DNA of 8,134 bases from Thermoplasmata archaeon (GCA_021157745.1 JAGGWA010000016.1:1-8134); one strand, 5' to 3'. Positions 1 through 5,915 are shown, counted from the stretch's first letter. Notes: generated from the letters alone by a model not told the origin. A program made the numbers and translations.

Positions 1-1
1 A

Positions 2-817
2 TTGCATATAGACAATGCAAATCCTGCTGTAATAGCAGAATGGGAAAACGAGTCAATTAAAATTGCTGAGCTTTTGAAAAAATATGCAACTCCTGGAAAT
101 GTAGCTGCTTTTGGGATGGAGAGTGCCGACGAGAGAGTAATCAAGGAAAATAATTTGAATGCTCAACCATGGCAGGTAATGAAGGCTATAGAGATTCTGA
201 ATGAAATTGGAAGAGAAAAAGGATGGAATGGCATGCCATATATATTGCCAGGATTAAATTTACTCTTTGGTTTAAAAGGAGAAAGTGAAAAAACATATAT
301 AAAGAATTACGAATTTTTGAAGGAAATTTTGGAAAAGGATTTACTTTTGAGAAGAATAAATATAAGGCAGGTTGTGAATCTGAAAGGGGAAAAAGTAGAA
401 ATAGATAAAGATAAATTCAAGAGATTTAAGAAAAAAGTGAATAAAGAGATAGACAGACCCATGTTGCAGAGACTTTTACCATATGGAAGTGTATTGAGAG
501 ATGTTTATCTTGAACTGAATATCGGCAATGCAACCTATGGAAGACAGATAGGAACATATCCTATTTTGATTTATTTGCCTTATAAAACAAAGATAAACAG
601 ATTTGTTGATGTTAAAATATATGATCATGGATTTAGGAGTGTATCCGCAATAGAATATCCATTCAATATAAATAAAGCAAGCTACACACAATTGAAAAGC
701 ATACCAAAAATTTCTTCCAAAGCAGCTGCGGAGATAGTAAAGAGAAAGCCAATAAAGGATAAAAGAGAGGTAAAAGATATAATAGATGATGAGCTGGAAG
801 ATTGGATTACGATATAA
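2..817 (+). CDS. Radical SAM protein with C-terminal helix-hairpin-helix (COG1031-like), 3' part
   Basis: This is the C-terminal 271 residues of a larger protein; the 5' end lies outside the window. The first in-frame codon is TTG, which I take as internal sequence, not a start. The visible part begins with HIDNANP, and GMESADERVIKENNL (residues 39-53) and LPGLNLLFGLKGES (82-95) resemble the later strands of a radical SAM barrel. The CxxxCxxC cluster that binds the 4Fe-4S centre would lie upstream and is not seen. Residues about 170-220 look like a small beta-rich module. Residues 222-250 (FNINKAS, then LKSIPKISSKAAAEIVKRKP) form a helix-hairpin-helix as found in nucleic-acid-binding proteins. 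This combination matches the archaeal COG1031 family, whose substrate is unknown to me. A nucleic-acid or RNA-modifying role is inference from the HhH. The gene is followed by a 250-base gap, so it probably ends its transcript. Confidence 0.85.
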   Translation: MHIDNANPAVIAEWENESIKIAELLKKYATPGNVAAFGMESADERVIKENNLNAQPWQVMKAIEILNEIGREKGWNGMPYILPGLNLLFGLKGESEKTYIKNYEFLKEILEKDLLLRRINIRQVVNLKGEKVEIDKDKFKRFKKKVNKEIDRPMLQRLLPYGSVLRDVYLELNIGNATYGRQIGTYPILIYLPYKTKINRFVDVKIYDHGFRSVSAIEYPFNINKASYTQLKSIPKISSKAAAEIVKRKPIKDKREVKDIIDDELEDWITI

Positions 818-823
818 GGGAGC

Positions 824-842
824 TGATAAGTTATTTTTATCA
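824..842 (+). terminator. Possible T-rich terminator with weak stem
   Basis: Seven bases after the radical SAM stop codon, TGATAA and TTATCA form a 6-base inverted repeat around the loop GTTATTT, giving a T-rich tract (TTATTTTTAT). Archaeal RNA polymerase can terminate at oligo-T tracts with little structure. The stem is short and AT-only, so this is a weak call. Confidence 0.3.
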
Positions 843-1058
843 ATATTTCTGTTGATTAGCCAAAACCAATGATAGTAATCTTTTTACAGACAGCAAGAAT
901 GAAAATGATTTTTTAGTTGCTTCTCTTCCTCTATAATTCATATTCTGCTATCAAAAATATTAGATGAGATCGCTCCAGAAGTTGAAATTTTACTTGCAGA
1001 TGAGGAATAAAATTCATGGAAGAAATATTTGAGGAATTTGAGGGAAAATTAAGTTATG
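843..1058. other. Gene-poor spacer with possible decayed coding remnants
   Basis: No convincing intact gene lies here. Two short plus-strand frames have protein-like composition. One, ending in TAA at 1008-1010, reads ISKILDEIAPEVEILLADEE. A second starts with ATG at 1016 in another frame and reads MEEIFEEFEGKLSYEK before stopping at 1064. They could be fragments of one frameshifted gene tail, or chance in AT-rich DNA. I do not recognise a family. No tRNA, repeat array or insertion sequence ends are visible. Confidence 0.35.
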
Positions 1059-1069
1059 AAAAATAAATA
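1059..1069 (+). promoter_or_regulatory. TATA-like element for the nuclease-like gene
   Basis: AAAATAAATAA lies 23-33 bases before the ATG at 1092, the spacing expected for a leaderless archaeal transcript. It immediately precedes the alternative ATG at 1071, which would therefore lie inside the promoter region. This favours the downstream start. The call rests on position and composition only. Confidence 0.4.
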
Positions 1070-1091
1070 AATGGGGGATTGTTTTTTATTG

Positions 1092-1562
1092 ATGAATGTA
1101 AAAGAAAAAGAGAGAGTGGCTGAATATAAGTTTAAGGAATGGTTGGATGAATATGAAATTCCTTTTTGGTATATTCATCAAGAACCGGATACATTCGCAT
1201 CTGCATTTAAGAAGGAGAGAGTTAAAAGACCTGATTTTATGATTTTGATTCCCAACATTGGTTTTATTTTGACAGATGTAGAATATAAGGAGCCAGCTAG
1301 AAAATATGCAGAATTTCAAGTAAATGCTGAAGAAACATTGAAATACTGCAAAATGCAGGAGAAATATAGGTTGAACATATGGTTCGTTTTTTCAAATGAG
1401 AAAAATCATTTTAACATATGGTACTGGATACCTGTTCTGAAAGTTAAAGAAAATGGGGAGAAGTATAGCAATTATTTTGCTGTTCCGATGGAGGATTTCA
1501 TTATTGTATCGAAGAATCAGGGCATAGAAAAACTTCTTTCGGAAATGATGAAATTTGTTTGA
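1092..1562 (+). CDS. Orphan PD-(D/E)XK nuclease-like protein
   Basis: This small soluble protein has 156 residues from ATG 1092; an in-frame ATG at 1071 would add seven residues (MGDCFLL). I prefer 1092 because a TATA-like element sits at the right distance and the extra residues look unlike a natural N-terminus. Counting from ATG 1092, RPDF (46-49) followed by TDVEYK (61-66) fits the PD...ExK active-site pattern of restriction-endonuclease-fold nucleases. It is preceded by a helix (EYKFKEWLDEYEIPFWY) and followed by a helix and strand (EETLKYCKMQEKYRLNIWFVFS), in the order expected for that fold. I do not recognise a named family. No methyltransferase or helicase is adjacent, so a restriction role is not supported; DNA repair or element defence is possible. 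There is no signal peptide or membrane segment. It converges on the TraB-family gene with four bases between stops. Confidence 0.65.
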   Translation: MNVKEKERVAEYKFKEWLDEYEIPFWYIHQEPDTFASAFKKERVKRPDFMILIPNIGFILTDVEYKEPARKYAEFQVNAEETLKYCKMQEKYRLNIWFVFSNEKNHFNIWYWIPVLKVKENGEKYSNYFAVPMEDFIIVSKNQGIEKLLSEMMKFV

Positions 1563-1566
1563 TGAA

Positions 1567-2220
1567 TCAGTCAACATCCAAGTAATCTTTCAGATGTATT
1601 GTTTTTACCTCTATATTTGCTTTTCTCAATAAATTTTCCATTCCATCAATATGTCCTTCTCCAACCACTGCAACAACTTTATCATATTCTTCCAGAATCT
1701 TAAGAATATTTTTTACCATATATTCATTTCTTTCATCTACCAGTATTTTCTTCAAATCTGGAAAATACTTTTCCATTTCCTCGATGATGTCATTATCCTG
1801 TAATTTGTCAATCTCTTTTTTAATTCTTTTCTTTGATAGAAATAGAGAGGCCATGATTGATAAAAGCATCTTTACTTTATCCTTAAATCTTATATTCCTC
1901 CACAATTTATTCACAATGTAATAAGAATCCATATCTACACAATACAACGGTATATTTCTATCTCTAGCAAACTCCACAGCAGCAAGCATCTCATTTCCAG
2001 CAGCCACCCCAAATTTTCTCGCCATTATTGTTTGGCTGAGAGAGAGTAATGAATATATGCCAAACTTTCTTTTTCTAACAGGATTCATTAACGCATGCAA
2101 TCTTCTTTCATCTAATTCTATTGCCACTGCTGGTGGCGCCTCCGCCGAGAGCATGTCTTTTATTTTTCTGCCAATATCAAAAATGTGGCCGACGCCTATC
2201 AAGACTACTTCTTTAACCAT
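1567..2220 (-). CDS. TraB/PrgY-family protein, short soluble form
   Basis: A 217-residue member of the TraB/PrgY/GumN (TIKI-related) superfamily. Visible family motifs are GVGH (9-12), AIELDERR (33-40), AAGNEM (73-78), DERNEYM (162-168) and VVGEGH followed by GM (185-194). The two GxxH-type motifs and conserved acidic residues are the positions proposed to bind metal in TIKI proteases; enterococcal TraB/PrgY reduces sex-pheromone activity. Many archaeal homologues carry a C-terminal membrane region, but this one ends at residue 217 just after the last motif, so it is probably cytoplasmic. The only hydrophobic stretch (119-128, LLSIMASLFL) is too short for a confident membrane segment. The ATG lies inside the last codons of the upstream HypB-like gene (16-base overlap), with AAAGGA about 8 bases before it, suggesting translational coupling. 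The substrate is unknown. Confidence 0.8.
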   Translation of the reverse strand: MVKEVVLIGVGHIFDIGRKIKDMLSAEAPPAVAIELDERRLHALMNPVRKRKFGIYSLLSLSQTIMARKFGVAAGNEMLAAVEFARDRNIPLYCVDMDSYYIVNKLWRNIRFKDKVKMLLSIMASLFLSKKRIKKEIDKLQDNDIIEEMEKYFPDLKKILVDERNEYMVKNILKILEEYDKVVAVVGEGHIDGMENLLRKANIEVKTIHLKDYLDVD

Positions 2221-2906
2221 TCTAAAATCCTTTCTATACCTTTTCCATTCTCCATATCTATTTCCACCATCTCAGCATTTGTCAATTTTTTGAGTTCATT
2301 CTCAAAATCAGCATTTTTTCCAGTTACAACGATAAAATCTGCAGTCTGGAAAGGTAACGGAAACTTCAATAAATTTTTATTTGGGGAGACAACAAGCAAT
2401 TTCTTATTCATTGGATTTATGAAAGAGCATGTTAGTGAGCCAGCATTCTCTACAAATATATAATCTACATCCTCTTCAATTTCTTCAATTGCATTCTCCA
2501 GCAATTCTTCATTTAAACATTTATTTCCAGTGTTTATGCAGATGGTTTTGATTCCATATTTTTCTATTCTCTTGCAATCTTCATTTCCAGAAAAATTTAT
2601 TATGATTGTCAATATCTCATAATCTATCCTCAAGCTATCAACAATAAATTCCAACACCCTTGTCTTTCCGCAGCCAGCACAGCCAGCTATCTCCACCACT
2701 TTGGCTTTTCTATTTAAAATGGAATCTATTAGACCATGAGCATAATTTATGCATCCAAAAGACGTGAATAAATCACCTTTATCAAGATAATATTTTGCAT
2801 CTTCATAATAACGTGTTGCCATATCTTTTATTCTTTTATTTTTGATTTTTTTGATATTCTTCTCAAACATTTCGATATCTTTTTTAATTCTATCCTCCAT
2901 ATCCAT
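2205..2906 (-). CDS. DUF357-HypB-like P-loop NTPase fusion, probable metal-handling protein
   Basis: A 233-residue protein with two parts. Residues about 1-67 match the archaeal DUF357 pattern: a helical segment with RYYEDAKYYLDKGD (32-45) and CINYAHGLID (52-61). Residues about 69-233 are a SIMIBI-class P-loop domain most like HypB, the GTPase that delivers nickel to hydrogenase. The P-loop is GCAGCGKT (75-82); CINTGNKC (123-130) matches HypB's NTGxxCH segment, and FVENAGSLTC (151-160) matches FIENVGNLxC. C130 and C160 align with two of the three interface metal ligands of Methanocaldococcus HypB, but the ligand His is Leu131. The NKxD guanine motif is replaced by TGKN (195-198). The P-loop holds a CxxC (76-79), which is unusual. 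The start is supported by GGTGA six bases upstream, inside the hflX tail. The gene overlaps hflX by 17 bases and traB by 16. No hydrogenase or urease gene is nearby, so the client is unknown. Confidence 0.8.
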   Translation of the reverse strand: MDMEDRIKKDIEMFEKNIKKIKNKRIKDMATRYYEDAKYYLDKGDLFTSFGCINYAHGLIDSILNRKAKVVEIAGCAGCGKTRVLEFIVDSLRIDYEILTIIINFSGNEDCKRIEKYGIKTICINTGNKCLNEELLENAIEEIEEDVDYIFVENAGSLTCSFINPMNKKLLVVSPNKNLLKFPLPFQTADFIVVTGKNADFENELKKLTNAEMVEIDMENGKGIERILEWLKK

Positions 2907-4158
2907 TTAATCTCACCTTTCCTCCTACTTTTCTACATTTTCCTTCCATTATTTTTGCAATTCTCTCGCTACATCTTATCCTCATTTTTATTTCTTCCCC
3001 GGATTCCATTTCCTCAACCTCAGCTTTTTCATATATCCATTCAATAAGCTCATATTCTTCATTTGGAATGTGTATCTCCATTTCTATTTCAGAAGGCAAT
3101 TTCTCATAAATCTTTTGGATGAGCTTATCTATATTTGTTCTATTCTTTATTGAAATTGGGATGCATTGTTTTCCAGTTAATTCTTCTACCAATCTTTTTC
3201 TCTTCCTCATCTCGTCTTCATTTAGAAGATCTATCTTATTCAATGCAACTATTAATTCAGGATGCTTTTCCATTCTCCTTAACTCTCTTATAGATGTTAA
3301 AGTTTTCTCTTTTAGCTCCTCCATTTCATCACTTGCATCTATCAAAAGAATGACAACATCAGAGAGCTCAATCTCTTCCAAAGTAGAATGAAATGCATCT
3401 ATTAGCCAGTGGGGAAGATTCTTTATAAAGCCCACTGTGTCTGTAAGTAAAACAGGTTTATATTTCCTGAAATTTTTCATTTTGCTTGTCGTAGTGGAAA
3501 GCGTTGAGAAAAGCCTTTCTTCCACCAGAACATTCTCTCCAGTCAGCAATTTGAGTAAGCTGCTTTTGCCGGCGTTTGTATATCCTGCTATCGATACTAA
3601 ATAGAAACCTCTTTCTTTTCTATCTTTTCTCCTTATCTCTCTCTCCTTCTCTATCTTTTTAAGCTCTTCTTTAATTCTTTTCATCTGCCTTTTTATCATT
3701 TCATAATAGTCAGCAACCATATACTCGCCGCCCGCCAGAAATCCAGGTCGCTCTTTCTCTTTTAATCGATGTATCAATTCTCGCACAAAAGGTTTTTCAT
3801 ATCTCAATTTTGCAAGCTTTACCTGAAGCTTAGCTTCCTTTCTGTTAGCTCTATCTGCAAAAACCTCCAATATCAGACGTATTCTATCATATACTTTTAT
3901 CTCCAAAAAATCCTCAAGATTATACCATTGGGAAGGTTTTAATTCATCATCAACAAAGACTATCTCTATCTCGTTATTTTCAATAAATTCCTTCACTTCT
4001 TGAAGCTTTCCTTTACCAACATAGTATGCTGTTTCATTTTTCTTTTGAGAGAACACTTTAACTATTTCATACCCAAGAGAATTTGCTAAGGCCATGATTT
4101 CCTTTGCATCATTTTTTGAAATTACAATTCCACGCACAATTTTATAGCATCGTTGCAT
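2890..4158 (-). CDS. hflX: Ribosome-associated GTPase HflX
   Basis: HflX binds the large ribosomal subunit and in bacteria splits stalled or stressed 70S ribosomes. At 422 residues this protein has the usual family length. The N-terminal HflX domain shows YYVGKGK (45-51), VFVDDELKPSQWYNLE (67-82), DRIRLILEVFADRA (91-104) and KLQVKLAKLRY (110-120). A basic coiled-coil linker spans about 150-183. The G domain has G1 GYTNAGKS (192-199), a G2 region STLSTTT (218-224), G3 DTVGFIKNLPH (240-250) and G4 NKID (307-310), followed by a C-terminal extension to 422. The usual GPGE loop reads LAGGEY here, and the common DPTTR of switch I reads STTTS. ATG 4158 is the only sensible start, because the frame holds no other start before an upstream stop. 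It lies 36 bases after the carbonic anhydrase stop, so it is probably co-transcribed with that gene. Confidence 0.95.
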   Translation of the reverse strand: MQRCYKIVRGIVISKNDAKEIMALANSLGYEIVKVFSQKKNETAYYVGKGKLQEVKEFIENNEIEIVFVDDELKPSQWYNLEDFLEIKVYDRIRLILEVFADRANRKEAKLQVKLAKLRYEKPFVRELIHRLKEKERPGFLAGGEYMVADYYEMIKRQMKRIKEELKKIEKEREIRRKDRKERGFYLVSIAGYTNAGKSSLLKLLTGENVLVEERLFSTLSTTTSKMKNFRKYKPVLLTDTVGFIKNLPHWLIDAFHSTLEEIELSDVVILLIDASDEMEELKEKTLTSIRELRRMEKHPELIVALNKIDLLNEDEMRKRKRLVEELTGKQCIPISIKNRTNIDKLIQKIYEKLPSEIEMEIHIPNEEYELIEWIYEKAEVEEMESGEEIKMRIRCSERIAKIMEGKCRKVGGKVRLNGYGG

Positions 4159-4181
4159 ATAAACTTTCCAGTGGAAATGAA

Positions 4182-4194
4182 GGGGGGTGGGTGG
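4182..4194. other. G-rich tract between carbonic anhydrase and hflX genes
   Basis: The 13 bases GGGGGGTGGGTGG (plus strand) contain eleven G in a strongly AT-rich background. The minus-strand transcript would be C-rich here, directly after the carbonic anhydrase stop codon and before the hflX start. It could slow polymerase or fold the template strand; no function is proven. Confidence 0.4.
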
Positions 4195-4677
4195 TTAGAA
4201 TTCCTTATTCAAATATCTCTTTGCAAGGTTTCTATAGATCTCCGCATTTTTTTGTGCCATTTCAGCAAATTCTTCTCCCTGCTTTATCACTTTTGCTGGA
4301 ACTCCTGCCACAAGGCTATTTGGTGGTATTTTCGTTTCTGGAGGCACAATTGCATTTGCAGCTATAACACTACCTTTACCAATACGGCATCCATCCAGGA
4401 CAGTTGAATTTATTCCAATTATGCAGTCATCTTCTATGGTGGCGCCATGAACTATTGCTCCATGTCCAATGGAAACATTTTTTCCTATTTTTATTCCGTG
4501 CTCCGGCGAGACATGTAAAACACAGCAATCTTGAACATTGCTTCCATCGCCAATCTCTACTTTGTTTAAATCAGCTCTTATAACAGCATTCTCCCAGACG
4601 CTGCATTCCTTGCCAATTTTCACATTCCCTATTATCCTAGCGCTTTTTGCAATATATGTTTTCTCTCCAATTTCCAT
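4195..4677 (-). CDS. Gamma-class carbonic anhydrase-like protein (left-handed beta-helix)
   Basis: A 160-residue left-handed beta-helix protein built of hexapeptide repeats (VKIGKE, VEIGDG, IKIGKN, CIIGIN, CRIGKG) with a C-terminal alpha helix (about 133-158). It probably hydrates CO2 reversibly in the cytoplasm as a trimer with metal at subunit interfaces. H55, H72 and H77 (VLHVS and IGHGAIVHGA) match the three metal-binding histidines of Methanosarcina Cam. R34, D36 and Q49 match Cam Arg59, Asp61 and Gln75. The acidic loop carrying the proton-shuttle Glu84 of Cam is absent, as in CamH and the YrdA/PaaY group, so activity may be low or the substrate different. The ATG has no Shine-Dalgarno sequence but a TATA-like element at about -20 to -26. 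It is the first gene of the minus-strand operon and is divergent from the phosphatidyltransferase gene. Confidence 0.88.
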   Translation of the reverse strand: MEIGEKTYIAKSARIIGNVKIGKECSVWENAVIRADLNKVEIGDGSNVQDCCVLHVSPEHGIKIGKNVSIGHGAIVHGATIEDDCIIGINSTVLDGCRIGKGSVIAANAIVPPETKIPPNSLVAGVPAKVIKQGEEFAEMAQKNAEIYRNLAKRYLNKEF

Positions 4678-4730
4678 GAAATGAATACAGAATTGCTAAA
4701 TAACTTTTTATTTGAAATGGATATTCTATC
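4678..4730. promoter_or_regulatory. Compact divergent promoter region
   Basis: Only 53 bases separate the two divergent ATGs. On the plus strand TTTTTATTT (4705-4713) is 18-26 bases before the ATG at 4731. On the minus strand AAAAAGTTATTTA (complement of 4697-4709) has its TATA-like part 20-26 bases before the ATG ending at 4677, with a purine-rich BRE-like stretch upstream. The two elements overlap at 4705-4709. Neither gene has a clear ribosome binding site, which fits leaderless transcription in both directions. Confidence 0.5.
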
Positions 4731-5288
4731 ATGGATTTGAACGATGTTAGGGGGAGGTTCCATAAAAGCATTAAGCCATTTACTGCTTTCCTTATAAGAC
4801 ATGGCATAAGGCCGAATGTTGTTACCTCTGCCTCCTTAATTTTTATGATTCCAGCCTCCTATTTTTTACTAAATCATGAAGATGAGTTATTCATTTCTTT
4901 GTTCATGGTTGTTGCTTTTCTCGATGCCTTAGATGGGGCTGTGGCTGAAAATGAGAATGCTAAAACAAAATTTGGAGCCTTTTACGATGCTTTCACAGAT
5001 CGAATCATTGAAGGCATTCTTTATCTCTGCATTGCGATGGCATACGGAAATTTAATGCCTCTCTCTTTTGTAACACTCATTCTTTCATATATGGTCAGCT
5101 ATACCGCAGCTTGGCATAAAGAATTGAAAAAAATTGGAGTTGGTAAAAGAGCGTACCGCCTCATTGTCTTCATAATTGCATTTCTCATGCATCAACTCTT
5201 TTATGGGCTGTTGATAATTTCCATTCTCGCAGCCATTACAATAGCTCAAAGATTGTATTATGTGGTGAGGAATTATAAAGAGTTATAA
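4731..5288 (+). CDS. CDP-alcohol phosphatidyltransferase (archaeal phospholipid head-group enzyme)
   Basis: A 185-residue integral membrane enzyme that transfers a CDP-linked lipid to an alcohol, releasing CMP. In archaea the short forms include archaetidylinositol phosphate synthase, which is the best guess here. The family signature DxxDGxxAR(x8)GxxxDxxxD is present as D65-A-L-D68-G69-A-V-A72, then G82, D86 and D90, giving all four metal-binding aspartates. The conserved Arg after Ala72 is Glu73 here. Hydrophobic segments near 33-48, 54-66, 93-108, 110-126, 142-158 and 159-173 fit the six-helix fold. ATG 4731 is leaderless with a TATA-like element at -18 to -26. The gene lies 21 bases before tmk on the same strand. 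The exact alcohol substrate cannot be read from sequence alone. Confidence 0.85.
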   Translation: MDLNDVRGRFHKSIKPFTAFLIRHGIRPNVVTSASLIFMIPASYFLLNHEDELFISLFMVVAFLDALDGAVAENENAKTKFGAFYDAFTDRIIEGILYLCIAMAYGNLMPLSFVTLILSYMVSYTAAWHKELKKIGVGKRAYRLIVFIIAFLMHQLFYGLLIISILAAITIAQRLYYVVRNYKEL

Positions 5289-5290
5289 AG
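5271..5290 (+). promoter_or_regulatory. Doubled TATA-like element upstream of tmk
   Basis: Two near-identical units, AATTATAAAG and AGTTATAAAG, lie in tandem across the stop codon of the upstream gene. The second TTATAAA (5283-5289) is 21-27 bases before the tmk ATG, the spacing for a leaderless transcript. tmk may therefore have its own promoter as well as read-through from upstream. Confidence 0.45.
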
Positions 5291-5309
5291 TTGGACATGT
5301 ATTTCATGG

Positions 5310-5915
5310 ATGAGTGGCTACTTTATTACATTTGAAGGAATAGATGGTTCAGGAAAGACAACCATAGCTAGTAGAATCGTAAAAAAAATTGAAAATTCTG
5401 TTTTAACATATGAGCCAACAAACTCATGGATTGGAGAAAGTGTTAAAAAAGCAATAGAAGAGGGTAAAGATGCGATAACTGTTGCATTACTCTTTATGGC
5501 AGATAGAAACGAGCATATTTCAAAAATAAAAAATTGGATCAATGAAGGCAAAATCGTTTTATGCGATCGCTATCTCGACTCAACGTATGCATATCAAAAA
5601 GAGGCATTGAAAGGCATTGTAGAAAATCCTGAAAAATGGATTGAAGAAGTCCAGAAACCATTCATTTTGAAGCCAGATTTGACCCTCCTTTTCATCCTTC
5701 CTGTTGAAGAAGCTCTGGAAAGAATAGCGAATAGAAAAAAAATCATTTATGAAAAGAAAAGTTTCCTTGAAAAAGTTCAGGAAAATTATATGGAGCTGGC
5801 CAAAAAAGAAAAAAGAATCGTTATCATAGATGCGAGCAGAAGCATAGAAGAGGTGGAAAAAGATTGCATCGATGCCATATCTAAATTTCTATCTCTTCGC
5901 CGGGCTTTAGAATGA
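5310..5915 (+). CDS. tmk: Thymidylate kinase
   Basis: It phosphorylates dTMP to dTDP with ATP in the cytoplasm, an essential step of dTTP synthesis. The 201-residue length is normal. The P-loop is GIDGSGKT (10-17). The EPT (35-37) and LLFMADRNEH (60-69) segments and CDRYLDSTYAYQ (85-96) are family motifs for dTMP and nucleotide binding. The LID region (about 140-150, ANRKKIIYEKK) is basic, while the P-loop has Gly instead of Arg, resembling the type II bacterial/archaeal arrangement. The start is ATG 5310; nearby ATGs at 5297 and 5306 are out of frame. It has no Shine-Dalgarno sequence but a TATA-like element upstream. The last ten codons overlap the end of the convergent UPF0173 gene by 35 bases. 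Confidence 0.95.
   Translation: MSGYFITFEGIDGSGKTTIASRIVKKIENSVLTYEPTNSWIGESVKKAIEEGKDAITVALLFMADRNEHISKIKNWINEGKIVLCDRYLDSTYAYQKEALKGIVENPEKWIEEVQKPFILKPDLTLLFILPVEEALERIANRKKIIYEKKSFLEKVQENYMELAKKEKRIVIIDASRSIEEVEKDCIDAISKFLSLRRALE

Noticed and set aside
1071..1091. ATG 1071 as start of the nuclease-like gene
   Set aside because: It would add MGDCFLL, and the TATA-like element is spaced for ATG 1092; kept as an alternative only.
1086..1577. Minus-strand open frames opposite the nuclease-like gene
   Set aside because: Their composition is rich in Phe, Ile and Asn as expected from antisense AT-rich DNA, and the plus-strand frame carries the recognisable nuclease pattern.
2205..2906. Ordinary HypB hydrogenase nickel chaperone
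   Set aside because: The metal-ligand His and the NKxD motif are lost, a DUF357 segment is fused and no hydrogenase genes are nearby.
4104..4407. Overlapping plus-strand open frames across the hflX and carbonic anhydrase junction
   Set aside because: They lie antisense to two well-supported genes, have low-complexity hydrophobic/aromatic composition and no recognisable motifs.
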